DNA of 64,000 bases from Enterobacter sp. R4-368. Lineage in GTDB: Bacteria > Pseudomonadota > Gammaproteobacteria > Enterobacterales > Enterobacteriaceae. The notes below the pieces were generated by a model. It was not told where the DNA came from and made no database searches. It saw only the letters and a list, made by a program, of their open reading frames with translations. Positions 51,774 to 63,071 of the stretch are shown one piece after another (within the stretch, counting starts at the first letter, position 1; each line of letters starts with the position of its first letter). Both the position numbers and the translations under genes were made by a program. The stretch lies in NCBI RefSeq assembly GCF_000410515.1, contig NC_021500.1:4960001-5024000 (forward strand), read 5' to 3'.

Positions 51774-51803
51774 GGATATACCCCCCGTTATGGGGGCATA
51801 TCC
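51774..51803. repeat. Long hairpin in the mfd leader
   Basis: GGATAT-A-CCCCC / GGGGG-C-ATATCC around a 5-nt loop, beginning 23 bp upstream of the mfd start on the minus strand. No T-tract follows, so it is more likely an mRNA structure or binding site than a terminator. Confidence 0.6.
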
Positions 51804-51864
51804 CTGATACGCAATACCATTATTATCTGTGATTAAGCGGGTTTAGCCAATACGACGCGCAGGA

Positions 51865-52938
51865 TTAACGCGCTTGCACCGCCGTGAGATGTTTCGTCGG
51901 TGGCGTGAAAAAGAGATCGGCGAACAGCGCCGACGACAATTTTCTCACCATCAGTCCAGCCAGCGTACAAATCAGCAACGTGGCGAACGGATAGACTAAC
52001 AGCAGCGCCAGTTCGACCGTTTGCGGCCATGCGCCCGCGTTCATCGGTTTGAGCAGCGCAAGGCTGATGGCCTCAATCAGAATGCGGTGAGTGGTATAAA
52101 TCGCCAGCGTATTGGAGCCGACCACGTTCAGCAGGCTCTTTTCGTTGGGGGGAAAACGCTGCTCCAGCATCTGGAACAAACGCATAATGCCCACAATAGA
52201 AAGCAGGCACAGCGGCAGTGGCATATTCAACATCCACAGCCCGAAAGCCACCACGGCCGCCAGCGCAAACAGTAATCCGTAGCGGCGGAGCGACACGGTT
52301 TTGACCCACTCCATTACGCTTGCTCCATACCAGGCGCCGAGCGAATAGAAAATCATATTACGCACCACGCTGTTCATCCCCCACCACGGCAGTGGCAGGT
52401 AATTAATCGCCAGGCTTGCCAGGATCATTAGCGCTAATAGTGGCACTTTCCAGTTACTGAGCAGCTTACAAAGCGTGAAATAGACCACCAGCGCATAGAG
52501 ATACCACAAGCTGGTACTGGCGGTGAGCATGCCCTGTGCGAACTCACGCCAGTTCTCCGCGTAAGCCGCGTTGGCGGCATCACTCAGATCGCGCTGCGGC
52601 GCGAGCCAGTCATTTATCTGGCGTAACCCAGCCCATTGCAGGAGGCCCCACAGCGCCAGCACATAGACGATGCTCCAGATACGCTTATCGAGCGTTTCTT
52701 TCCACGGCACATCGTCGATATATCGGCGAATGAGATAGCCGGAGATAAAAAAGAACACCGGCATACGAAACGGCGCGAGGTAAAGGTTGAAATAAATCCA
52801 GCATTTAGTGAGCGTTTGCGACCACGGATGCTGGAAAGTGGACAGGTGCGGGTAAAACGTGATGACGGAGTGATAAACCACAACCAGACAAATACATAAC
52901 CCCTTGATTTGATTAATCCATAATGTTTTCTGTTTCAT
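51865..52938 (-). CDS. ycfT: Acyltransferase-3 family inner-membrane protein YcfT
   Basis: A 357-residue protein with about ten hydrophobic segments. The first segment region reads NQIKGLCICLVVVYHSVITF, whose histidine is the hallmark of acyltransferase-3 proteins, with PVFFFISGYLIRR next. The substrate is unknown. The start at MKQKTLWINQIKG agrees with E. coli but lacks a visible RBS; a TTG at 52962 with AGGA just before it is an alternative. It is divergent from lolC. Confidence 0.88.
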   Translation of the reverse strand: MKQKTLWINQIKGLCICLVVVYHSVITFYPHLSTFQHPWSQTLTKCWIYFNLYLAPFRMPVFFFISGYLIRRYIDDVPWKETLDKRIWSIVYVLALWGLLQWAGLRQINDWLAPQRDLSDAANAAYAENWREFAQGMLTASTSLWYLYALVVYFTLCKLLSNWKVPLLALMILASLAINYLPLPWWGMNSVVRNMIFYSLGAWYGASVMEWVKTVSLRRYGLLFALAAVVAFGLWMLNMPLPLCLLSIVGIMRLFQMLEQRFPPNEKSLLNVVGSNTLAIYTTHRILIEAISLALLKPMNAGAWPQTVELALLLVYPFATLLICTLAGLMVRKLSSALFADLFFTPPTKHLTAVQAR

Positions 52939-53147
52939 TAACACTGTTGCCTGTTTTGCCAAAATCCTGGTCGTTGATCCTGGGCAGACGGGAGAGGGAT
53001 GTATTGGGGAAGTGTCTGTATTTATTCATTTTCGGATTAAGGCGAGAGGGCGTTTGCGGTCAACAGCCGTACAAACAAACGGAAATGCAAACTGGCTGGC
53101 GGTTGTTTATTGGTTTGATTTCACGGAATTTTTCCTTATCTGTCTGA

Positions 53148-55124
<1,977 letters not shown>

Positions 55125-55125
<1 letters not shown>

Positions 55126-56369
55126 TGGCCTCACCCCTCTCTTTACTGATTGCGCTGCGTTTTAGCCGTGGTCGCCGTCGTGGCGGCATGGTGTCGCTGA
55201 TTTCGGTGATCTCCACCGTTGGCATCGCACTGGGCGTGGCGGTGCTGATTGTTGGTTTAAGCGCGATGAACGGTTTCGAACGTGAACTGAACAACCGCAT
55301 TCTGGCGGTGGTGCCGCACGGTGAAATCGAGCCGGTGAATCAGCCGTGGACGAACTGGGACACAGCGCTGGAAAAAGTGAAAAAAGTGCCGGGCATTGCT
55401 GCCGCTGCGCCCTATATTAATTTTACCGGGCTGGTGGAAAGCGGTGCCAACCTGCGCGCGATTCAGGTGAAAGGCGTTGACCCGGCGCAGGAAACGCAGC
55501 TTAGCGCCTTGCCGAAATTTGTGCAGGGCGACGCCTGGCAAAATTTCCGTGCCGGTGAGCAACAGATCATTCTGGGTAAAGGCGTGGCCGATGCGCTAAA
55601 AGTGAAGCAGGGCGACTGGGTTTCCATCATGATCCCCAACTCCGATGACGCGCATAAACTGCTGCAACCCAAACGCGTGCGTTTGCATGTCACGGGCATT
55701 CTGCAACTGAGCGGCCAGCTTGATCACAGCTATGCGATGATCCCGATGCAGGACGCGCAGCAATATCTGGATATGGGCGGCAGCGTCACCGGCATCGACA
55801 TCAAGGTAAATGATGTGTTTAACGCCAATAAACTGGTGCGCGACGCAGGGGAAGTGACCAACAGCTACGTCTATATCAAAAGCTGGATTGGTAAGTACGG
55901 CTACATGTATCGCGACATTCAGATGATCCGCGCCATAATGTATCTGGCGATGGTCTTAGTGATTGGCGTGGCCTGTTTTAACATTGTCTCGACGCTGGTC
56001 ATGGCGGTAAAAGACAAGAGTGGTGATATTGCCGTGCTGCGTACGCTCGGGGCGAAAGATGGGCTTATCCGCGCCATTTTCGTCTGGTACGGTCTGCTGG
56101 CAGGCCTGCTTGGCAGCATCAGCGGTGTGGTGATCGGCGTTGTCGTATCATTGCAATTAACGCCAATCATTAACGTGATTGAAAAGTTGATCGGCCATCA
56201 GTTCCTGTCGGGAGATATCTACTTTATTGATTTCCTGCCATCGGAGCTGCACCCGCTGGATGTCGTCTATGTGCTGGTGACGGCGCTGGCGCTAAGCCTG
56301 CTGGCAAGCTGGTATCCGGCGCGCCGGGCGAGCAATATTGATCCTGCACGAGTGCTGAGCGGGCAGTAA
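55125..56369 (+). CDS. lolE: Lipoprotein-releasing ABC transporter permease LolE
   Basis: The 414-residue second permease of LolCDE, contacting the lipoprotein substrate. Same topology as LolC (first helix in [20 protein letters not shown]; the last three helices from about residue 270 on). [20 protein letters not shown] resembles the equivalent [20 protein letters not shown] of LolC, showing their paralogy. Confidence 0.96.
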
Positions 56370-56404
56370 TTCCGCGTGGAACGGGCCACAACGAAGGAGT
56401 GGCA

Positions 56405-57316
56405 ATGAATTACGGATTTGATATCGGCGGCAGTAAAATCGCGTTGGGCGTCTTTGACGCCAACCGGCGCTTACAGTGGGAAAAGCGCGTCGCCACCCCG
56501 CACGACAGCTATCAGACGTTTCTGCGCGCCATTGCCGATCTGGTTGCCGAAGCGGATGCGCATTTCGGTGTCAAAGGCAGCGTCGGCGTCGGTATTCCCG
56601 GCATGCCGGAAACCGCCGACGGCACGCTGTATGCCGCTAATCTCCCCGCCGCCAGCGGTCAACCGCTGCGCGCCGACCTTACTGCGTTGCTTGAGCGCAA
56701 TGTGCGTATCGACAACGACGCCAACTGCTTTACGCTCTCCGAAGCCTGGGATGACGAATTCCGCCAGTATCCGCTGGTGATGGGGTTAATCCTCGGCACT
56801 GGCGTTGGCGGTGGGCTGGTGGTGAATGGCAAATCCATCTCTGGCCGTCGCTTTATCACCGGTGAGTTCGGTCATATCCGCCTGCCGGTGGATGCGCTGG
56901 GGCTGATGGGTTTTGATTTCCCGCTTACCCGATGCGGCTGCGGAAAGATCGGTTGTATTGAAAACTATCTCTCCGGGCGCGGTTTTGCCTGGCTGTACCG
57001 ACACTTCTATCATCAATCCTTGTCAGCGCCGGAAATCATTACGCGCTGGGAACAGGGCGAGGCGAAGGCGCTGGCGCATGTGGAACGTTATGTGGATTTG
57101 CTGGCGGTGTGTCTGGGTAATATTCTGACCATTGTCGACCCGGATCTGCTGGTAATTGGCGGCGGTTTATCAAATTTCAGCGCGCTGACCCGGCTGTTGC
57201 CAGCGCGAATTGCGCCGCATCTGTTACCGGCAGGCGATGTACCACGTATCGAACGCGCGCGCCATGGCGATGCGGGCGGGATGCGCGGCGCGGCCTTTCT
57301 TCACCTCACTGACTAA
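56405..57316 (+). CDS. nagK: N-acetyl-D-glucosamine kinase NagK
   Basis: Phosphorylates GlcNAc from peptidoglycan recycling or uptake. The 303-residue ROK-family kinase has the ATP-binding [13 protein letters not shown] near the N terminus, the zinc motif [17 protein letters not shown] and [21 protein letters not shown] sits 5 bp before this ATG; a GTG at 56399 overlaps that RBS and is unlikely. Linked functionally to NagZ in this window. Confidence 0.96.
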   Translation: MNYGFDIGGSKIALGVFDANRRLQWEKRVATPHDSYQTFLRAIADLVAEADAHFGVKGSVGVGIPGMPETADGTLYAANLPAASGQPLRADLTALLERNVRIDNDANCFTLSEAWDDEFRQYPLVMGLILGTGVGGGLVVNGKSISGRRFITGEFGHIRLPVDALGLMGFDFPLTRCGCGKIGCIENYLSGRGFAWLYRHFYHQSLSAPEIITRWEQGEAKALAHVERYVDLLAVCLGNILTIVDPDLLVIGGGLSNFSALTRLLPARIAPHLLPAGDVPRIERARHGDAGGMRGAAFLHLTD

Positions 57317-57330
57317 TCTGAGAGGATGCT

Positions 57331-58152
57331 ATGCAATCGCGACGTTCACATCGTCTCAGCCGTTTTCGCCGTAACAAGCGCCGTTTGCGCGAGCGCCTGC
57401 GTCAGCGAATTTTTTTCAGAGACACAATGGTGCCAGGCGTAATGGAAAAACCAAGAGTCGTCGTTCTGACGGGAGCGGGCATTTCCGCTGAATCCGGTAT
57501 TCGTACCTTCCGCGCAGCAGACGGGCTGTGGGAAGAGCATCATGTTGAAGACGTGGCGACACCGGAAGGCTTCGCCCGCAACCCGCAACTGGTGCAAACC
57601 TTCTATAACGATCGGCGCAGGCAGCTGCAACTGCCGGAGATTGTGCCGAATGCCGCGCATCTGGCGCTGGCGAAGCTCGAGCAGGCGCTGGGCGATCGCT
57701 TTTTGCTGATCACGCAAAACATCGACAACCTGCACGAACGCGCGGGCAATAAAAACATTATCCATATGCACGGCGAGCTGCTGAAAGTGCGCTGTTCGCA
57801 AAGCGGGCAGGTGCTGGCGTGGACGGGCGATGTCACGCACGATGACAAATGCCACTGCTGCCAGTTCCCGGCACCGCTGCGCCCGCATGTGGTGTGGTTT
57901 GGCGAAATGCCGCTGGGGATGGACGAGATTTACAGCGCGCTGGCAATGGCGGATGTGTTTATCGCGATTGGCACCTCCGGGCATGTTTATCCGGCTGCCG
58001 GGTTTGTGCATGAAGCGAAACTGCAGGGCGCGCACACCGTAGAGCTGAATCTCGAACCGAGCCAGGTTGGCAGCGAGTTTGAAGAGAAACACTATGGGCT
58101 GGCAAGCCAGGTCGTGCCGGAATACGTTGAAAAGCTGCTGAAAAAGCTTTAA
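57331..58152 (+). CDS. cobB: NAD-dependent protein deacylase CobB (sirtuin)
   Basis: Class III sirtuin that removes acetyl and succinyl groups from lysines and uses NAD+. The 273-residue long form has an Arg-rich N-terminal extension ([20 protein letters not shown]), then [24 protein letters not shown], catalytic His147 in IIHMHGEL and a zinc site (CSQSGQ, CHCC). Tyr92 and Arg95, linked to desuccinylase activity, are present. An internal ATG at 57442 (MEKPRV) could give the short isoform known in other enterobacteria. Confidence 0.96.
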   Translation: MQSRRSHRLSRFRRNKRRLRERLRQRIFFRDTMVPGVMEKPRVVVLTGAGISAESGIRTFRAADGLWEEHHVEDVATPEGFARNPQLVQTFYNDRRRQLQLPEIVPNAAHLALAKLEQALGDRFLLITQNIDNLHERAGNKNIIHMHGELLKVRCSQSGQVLAWTGDVTHDDKCHCCQFPAPLRPHVVWFGEMPLGMDEIYSALAMADVFIAIGTSGHVYPAAGFVHEAKLQGAHTVELNLEPSQVGSEFEEKHYGLASQVVPEYVEKLLKKL

Positions 58153-58157
58153 CCATC

Positions 58158-58195
58158 ACCGCCATCCTTTTTAGCTAAGGGGATGGCGGTTTAGC
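58158..58195 (+). terminator. Hairpin terminator after cobB
   Basis: ACCGCCATCC / GGATGGCGGT with a 13-nt loop, followed by TTAGCGCTTTTTA; the T-run is displaced by several bases. Confidence 0.65.
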
Positions 58196-58251
58196 GCTTT
58201 TTACTGACCTGTTCGCCACGCGCCAGCGTGTGACTATTGTGAAAATCCCTG

Positions 58252-58286
58252 GTAAGTTCCCCGTAAGACAACGCCCCTGATGATAG
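58252..58286 (+). promoter_or_regulatory. Response-regulator direct repeat and promoter of the MipA-regulator-kinase operon
   Basis: GTAAG occurs at 58252 and 58263, exactly 11 bp apart, and reads CTTAC-N6-CTTAC on the other strand, close to the tandem PmrA/QseB-type box. TGATAG at 58281-58286 is a possible -10. Placement fits autoregulation by the operon's own OmpR-family regulator. Confidence 0.55.
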
Positions 58287-58314
58287 CGTTTCCACCGCTA
58301 ACAGGAGCATCATC

Positions 58315-59076
58315 ATGGGTGTTGTGCCACGTTGTGTTGTCGCAGCCAGTCTTATGTCTGTTGTTTTTGCCGCCCGGGCCGATGAACCGCCGGTTTGGGG
58401 AGTTGGCGTCGGCGTCATTAGCACGCAAAAGCCTTACCAGGATAGTGGCCGTCAGTACACCCCGATCCCGATTCTTCATTATGAAAACCGTTATTTCCGC
58501 TTTTCAGGCACGGCGGCTGAAGTCAAATTGCCCGCGCTACATCTGAGTGAAACCCAACAGCTCAATATCGGTCTAATAGCCCGTTACGATGGCGCAGGTT
58601 ATTCGTCCGATGATGCCGATATCCTGAAAGGGATGGACAAGCGCAAAGGGGGATTCTGGGGCGGAGCGGGCATCGGGTGGCAAAACCCGGTGGTGGATCT
58701 GTTTACCGACTGGACTCACGATCTTTCCGATAACAGTCGCGGGCAGCGTTTACGCCTGGGCGCAGAAAAGCGCTGGCATCTGAGTGAGCAATTTACGTTG
58801 ACGCCGCGGCTGGTCGTCAGTCGTTATAACAGCAGCTATGTCGATTACTACTACGGCGTGCGCCGCAGCGAAGCACGTCCGTGGCGGCCTGCATACCGTG
58901 CAGATGCCTCGATTAACACCGAAATGGGCGTACGCAGCCTGTACACATTCAATGAACATCACACGCTGATGGTTGACGTGGAAATGACGCTGCTGGCGGC
59001 GGAAATTAAGGACAGCCCGCTGGTGAACAGGACTAACGAAAACCGCATCTTAATAAGTTATCTGTACTATTTCTGA
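58315..59076 (+). CDS. MipA/OmpV-family outer-membrane protein
   Basis: A 253-residue predicted outer-membrane beta-barrel. A signal peptide (VVAASLMSVVFAARA) is cleaved before DEPPVWGVGVGV; the rest alternates polar and aromatic residues and ends in an aromatic C terminus, SYLYYF, as barrels do. The family includes MipA, a scaffold linking murein synthases and hydrolases, and OmpV-like porins; which role applies is unclear. ACAGGAG is the RBS. Its stop overlaps the response-regulator start (TGATG), so the three genes form one unit. Not found at this place in E. coli. Confidence 0.85.
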   Translation: MGVVPRCVVAASLMSVVFAARADEPPVWGVGVGVISTQKPYQDSGRQYTPIPILHYENRYFRFSGTAAEVKLPALHLSETQQLNIGLIARYDGAGYSSDDADILKGMDKRKGGFWGGAGIGWQNPVVDLFTDWTHDLSDNSRGQRLRLGAEKRWHLSEQFTLTPRLVVSRYNSSYVDYYYGVRRSEARPWRPAYRADASINTEMGVRSLYTFNEHHTLMVDVEMTLLAAEIKDSPLVNRTNENRILISYLYYF

Positions 59077-59762
59077 TGAGCCGAATATTACTGATTGAAG
59101 ATCACGACCACCTGGCGCGCCTGATTGCCAAAGGGCTGGCAGCGGCGGGCATCGCTGTGGATATTGTCGGGCGCGGCGATGCGGCCTGGGCGGCGATAGC
59201 ACAGGTCTCTTATCAGGGGCTGGTGCTCGATCGCGGTTTGCCCGATGGCGACGGTATCCAGCTATTGCATCGCCTGCGCCAGGCGCAGGTCGCGATCCCG
59301 TGTTTGGTCCTCACCGCCCGCGATGCGCTGCACGATCGCGTCGAAGGGCTGGAGGCGGGCGCGGATGACTATCTCGCCAAGCCGTTTGCCATGGAGGAAC
59401 TGGTGGCGCGCGTGCGTGCCCTGTTGCGCCGTCCGGTGCAAAGCCAGCCGCTGCAACCGGCGTGGGGCGATTTAATCCTTTCGCCGGAAGCCAGCATTAT
59501 GCAGTGTGGCGAACAGCACATTGCGCTGGCACCTGCTGAGCTGCAAATCATGTTAGCGCTGGTGGGAAAGCAGGGCGGCGTAGTGCGCCGTAGCCGGATG
59601 GAAGCCGCCGGATGGGGTTTAAGCGATGCGGTGACGCCGAACGCGCTCGACGTCGCGCTGCACCGGTTAAGGCGTAAGTTAACGGCGATTGGTTCGCGCC
59701 TGCAGATTGTTAACCTCAGGGGATTAGGCTATGCCATCCGGGAAAAAACGTTGGCTGAATAG
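59076..59762 (+). CDS. OmpR-family two-component response regulator
   Basis: A 228-residue regulator of the PmrA/QseB type. The receiver has acidic pocket Glu8-Asp9, phosphoacceptor Asp52 in LVLDRGLPDGDG, Thr80 and Lys102 (LAKPFAMEEL). The C-terminal winged helix (VVRRSRMEAAGWGLSDAVTP, ALDVALHRLRRKL, LRGLGYAI) binds DNA. It overlaps the MipA gene by 1 bp and the kinase gene by 32 bp. It probably binds the direct repeats upstream of the operon. Confidence 0.9.
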   Translation: MSRILLIEDHDHLARLIAKGLAAAGIAVDIVGRGDAAWAAIAQVSYQGLVLDRGLPDGDGIQLLHRLRQAQVAIPCLVLTARDALHDRVEGLEAGADDYLAKPFAMEELVARVRALLRRPVQSQPLQPAWGDLILSPEASIMQCGEQHIALAPAELQIMLALVGKQGGVVRRSRMEAAGWGLSDAVTPNALDVALHRLRRKLTAIGSRLQIVNLRGLGYAIREKTLAE

Positions 59763-61077
59763 CCTTGCGCTGAAGATCCTGCTGGCGTTTGTCGCCGGGG
59801 CGCTGCTGAGTATTGCGTTGCTGGTGCTGTCTGGCCGGGTGGTGAAAGAGCGCTTACCGGGGATGGATCTTTCTGACTACACCCACCGGCTGGCTCAGGA
59901 CTTGCAGTTTGACGCGCGCGGGCAGCCGACCGGGTTCAATAACGGCGACCAATTTCCACTGTGGATCTACCAAAGCATCACCGATGATGTGGCTTATCGC
60001 GTGCTGGATGGCGAAGGGCGAGTCGTGCTGATGTCGCCTGGCGCGCAGCACTGGCCGACGCTTGCACCGCGAGTATCACGAGAGTTTAAATTCACGCTTA
60101 ACGGCATGATTTACGATGGTGCGACCGAACCGTATGTTCTTGCAGGCAAAACCTGGTGGATCCAGATGGCTGCCAGCTCGCGGATTATCGATTTTCTGCA
60201 TCGCGGTTTTGCCTTACCGTTTATCCGCTTTGGTATCGAGTTGTTCAGCCTGGTGCTGCTGGTGGTCTTCGGGCTTTGTGCGTGGGTGACGCTGAAATAT
60301 TCCCTCAAGCCGCTGCGCAATGTGTCGACGGAGGCGGCGCTAATCTCGCCGCGCTCGCTGGATGCGCGTCTGCAAACACGCGGTGTACCGACAGAGATCT
60401 CCCCGCTGATTGACAGCTTCAACCAGGCGCTGGCGCGACTGGAGAAGGGGTATCGTAATCAGCAGGATTTTCTGGCGAAAGCGGCGCATGAGTTAAAAAC
60501 ACCGCTGACGCTGATTCGTGCAGAAGTAGAAATGATGGAGGCCACGGAGGAGGCCCGTGAGCCGCTGTTGTTGCAGGTCGAACATCTGGCGCGTCAGGTT
60601 CAGCAGTTATTACTGCTGGCTGAGGCCAGCGAACCACTGAGCTACCAGTTTGCTCAGGTTGATGTCCATGCGATTGCCCGCGATTGCGTGCAGTTTCTTC
60701 AGCGTATCGCTTCAGATGCGCAGGTTTCGTTGACCTTATCAACGGCAGACGATCCGCTGCGCTGGCGCGCCGATCGCGGGGCGTTATTCACCCTGCTTAA
60801 GAACCTGATCGAGAACGCTATCCAGCACGCGCCGCCCGGTACGCCCGTGCATATTGCCGTCAGTGAAAATGGGTTTACGGTACGCGATGTCGGGCCGGGC
60901 GTGGCGGAAGACGAATTGCCGTTGCTGTTTTCGCGCTTCTGGCGCGGCGCGCATCGACGCGATAGCGGAGCTGGGCTGGGGCTGGCGATTTGCCATGAAA
61001 TTGCGCTGGCGCACGGCTGGACGTTGCAGGCGGAAAATGCCAGACCGGGGTTGCTTCTGGCGGTGTCGACCGGGTGA
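59731..61077 (+). CDS. Two-component sensor histidine kinase
   Basis: A 448-residue membrane kinase. Transmembrane helices at about 10-34 and 168-190 enclose a roughly 130-residue periplasmic sensor with no recognised ligand motif. HAMP follows, then the dimerisation domain with His253 in KAAHELKTPLTL, N box around Asn362 (NLIENAIQH), G1 DVGPG (386-390) and G2 GAGLGLAI. It resembles the QseC/PmrB class. Its gene starts inside the regulator gene, implying coupled translation. Confidence 0.9.
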   Translation: MPSGKKRWLNSLALKILLAFVAGALLSIALLVLSGRVVKERLPGMDLSDYTHRLAQDLQFDARGQPTGFNNGDQFPLWIYQSITDDVAYRVLDGEGRVVLMSPGAQHWPTLAPRVSREFKFTLNGMIYDGATEPYVLAGKTWWIQMAASSRIIDFLHRGFALPFIRFGIELFSLVLLVVFGLCAWVTLKYSLKPLRNVSTEAALISPRSLDARLQTRGVPTEISPLIDSFNQALARLEKGYRNQQDFLAKAAHELKTPLTLIRAEVEMMEATEEAREPLLLQVEHLARQVQQLLLLAEASEPLSYQFAQVDVHAIARDCVQFLQRIASDAQVSLTLSTADDPLRWRADRGALFTLLKNLIENAIQHAPPGTPVHIAVSENGFTVRDVGPGVAEDELPLLFSRFWRGAHRRDSGAGLGLAICHEIALAHGWTLQAENARPGLLLAVSTG

Positions 61078-61099
61078 GCGACCCGGTCGACGAAAGCGG

Positions 61100-62146
61100 T
61101 TAACGGCCCGCTTTTAACTTCTGGTAGTACTCTTCATAAATGGCGCTGGTGCTGCCGACATCGTTTTGCCATTCACCTTTCTGGATGGTTTCGGCATCCG
61201 GATAGAGGGATTTATCGTTTGCCACTTCAGGTTTGAGCAGCTTACGCGCCGCCAGGTTTGGCGTCGGGTAACCGATGGTTTCCGCGACCTGTTTGGCGAT
61301 TTCCGGGCGCAGCAGGAAGTTAATCAATTTCAGCGCACCGTCGACGTTTTTCGCGTTTGCGGGAATCGATAAGCTGTCCATCCAGAAAATACCGCCTTCT
61401 TTCGGCCACACGACCTCCAGCGGCGTTCCCGCCTGGCGCGCAACCCAGGCGGAGCCATTCCACACCATCCCGAGATTCACTTCGCCTTCCATATACGGGT
61501 TCGCCGGGTTATCGGAGTTGAACGCCGCCACGTTTGGCATCAGTTTTTGCAGCTCTTTATAAGCCGCTTCAATCTCTTTCACATCGGTGGTATTGCCGGA
61601 ATAACCAAGTTTGCGCAGCGCCATCTGGAACACTTCGCGCGCATCATCAGTTAACAGCAGGCTGCTTTTGTATTCCGATTTCCACAGATCTGCCCAACTG
61701 GTAATGGTTTTCGCATCGATGGCGTCAGTATTGACGCCGATCGCCGTCGCGCCCCAAATGTACGGAATGGAGTAATCGTTATTCGGGTCGAACGGCTTGT
61801 TAAGCATCTCGGGATCGAGATTGTGGAAGTTAGTCAGCTTCGTTTTGTCGATCTTCTGGATCATGCCCTCTTTGCGCATTTTGTCCACGAAGTAGGTCGA
61901 CGGGACGACCAGGTCGTACGCGCCTTCTTTATAGGTTTTGAGCTTGGCGTACATTGTTTCATTCGATTCATACGTCGAATAGATAACCTTGATGCCGGTC
62001 TCTTTGGTGAACTGCTCCAGCAGGCCCGGCGGCACATACTCGGTCCAGTTATAGAAGTAGAGTGTTTTGTTGTCGTCAGCGTGTGCGGCGCTCATGCCGA
62101 GGGCAAGTGCGCCCGCCGCGAGCAGGTGGCGTGACCATTTTTTCAT
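61100..62146 (-). CDS. potD: Spermidine/putrescine-binding periplasmic protein PotD
   Basis: The 348-residue binding protein of the PotABCD polyamine importer. Signal peptide MKKWSRHLLAAGALALGMSA ends at AHA-D (about residue 23). The mature protein starts DDNKTLYFYNWTEY, the family's typical strand, and keeps the acidic and aromatic pocket region (ESNETMYAKL). Last gene of the operon, separated from potC by a 127-bp structured gap. Confidence 0.97.
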   Translation of the reverse strand: MKKWSRHLLAAGALALGMSAAHADDNKTLYFYNWTEYVPPGLLEQFTKETGIKVIYSTYESNETMYAKLKTYKEGAYDLVVPSTYFVDKMRKEGMIQKIDKTKLTNFHNLDPEMLNKPFDPNNDYSIPYIWGATAIGVNTDAIDAKTITSWADLWKSEYKSSLLLTDDAREVFQMALRKLGYSGNTTDVKEIEAAYKELQKLMPNVAAFNSDNPANPYMEGEVNLGMVWNGSAWVARQAGTPLEVVWPKEGGIFWMDSLSIPANAKNVDGALKLINFLLRPEIAKQVAETIGYPTPNLAARKLLKPEVANDKSLYPDAETIQKGEWQNDVGSTSAIYEEYYQKLKAGR

Positions 62147-62166
62147 TCAAACGTCCCCTGAGTTAG

Positions 62167-62258
62167 AGCCTGTCTTGCAGGCTATTTTATTTGCCATTTC
62201 GGGTCCGGACAGTGCCCGAACGCCTAACGTTCTGCGGCTTCTGTGTGCTGTCCGCCCG
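62167..62258 (-). repeat. Inverted repeats in the potC-potD gap
   Basis: AGCCTG / CAGGCT at 62167-62183 lies just upstream of the potD Shine-Dalgarno (GGGGACG). A larger structure pairs CGGG and GGACAG (62200-62212) with CTGTCC and CCCG (62248-62258). As RNA on the minus strand these would separate potC from potD and may set PotD excess or stability. Confidence 0.6.
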
Positions 62259-62273
62259 AACTGGCTGCATCCA

Positions 62274-63071
62274 TTACGCCTGGCGAGGCAGGCTTTTTGT
62301 TTTCGTCGTATCACGCGCAATCAACTGGCTGGCAATCACCAGTACCAGCGACAGCACCAGCAGGATCGTCGCCAGCGCGTTCACTTCCGGCGATACGCCG
62401 ACTTTGACCATTGAGTAGATCTTCAACGGCAGAATTTCATATCCTGGCCCGGTGACGAAAGAGGAAACCACAACGTCATCCATCGACAGGGTAAAGCTCA
62501 GCAGCCAGCCTGCGGCGACAGCAGGCATCGCCAGCGGCAGGATGATTTTGCGCAGGATGGTCATCTCGCTGGCACCCAGATCTTTGGCCGCTTCCAGCAT
62601 CCGCACATCAAACCCTTTCAGCCGCGAGAACACCGTGACCACCACAAACGGCAGGCAGAAGGTGATATGCGAAAACAGCAGCGACCAGAAACCCAGGTGT
62701 ACGCCGAGCAGCATAAACAGCACCAGCAGGGAAATTGCCATTACGATATCCGGCGACATCATCACCACAAACAGCATGCCGCTGACAAATGGTTTGCCGC
62801 GAAAACGGTAGCGGTAAAGCGCCACGGCAGTCAGCGAGCCAATTAACGTCGCGAACGTTGCCGACAGCACCGCCATCGTCAGCGAGTGCTGCGCCGCCTG
62901 CAGCAGGCTGTCGTTATTCATCAACAGGCTGTACCACTGGGTGGAGAAGCCCTGCCAGTTGATGCCAAAGCGCGAGCTGTTAAAGGAGTTGACGATCAAA
63001 ATAATGATCGGGATATAAAGGTAAGCGTAAATCGCGGTCATAAAACCGCCGCGCAGCAGTCGACCGATCAT
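62274..63071 (-). CDS. potC: Spermidine/putrescine ABC transporter permease PotC
   Basis: A 265-residue inner-membrane permease with about six transmembrane helices. The EAA loop that contacts PotA reads LEAAKDLGASEMTILRKIIL. Pairs with PotB to form the channel. Overlaps the potB stop by 4 bp (ATGA). Confidence 0.97.
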   Translation of the reverse strand: MIGRLLRGGFMTAIYAYLYIPIIILIVNSFNSSRFGINWQGFSTQWYSLLMNNDSLLQAAQHSLTMAVLSATFATLIGSLTAVALYRYRFRGKPFVSGMLFVVMMSPDIVMAISLLVLFMLLGVHLGFWSLLFSHITFCLPFVVVTVFSRLKGFDVRMLEAAKDLGASEMTILRKIILPLAMPAVAAGWLLSFTLSMDDVVVSSFVTGPGYEILPLKIYSMVKVGVSPEVNALATILLVLSLVLVIASQLIARDTTKTKSLPRQA

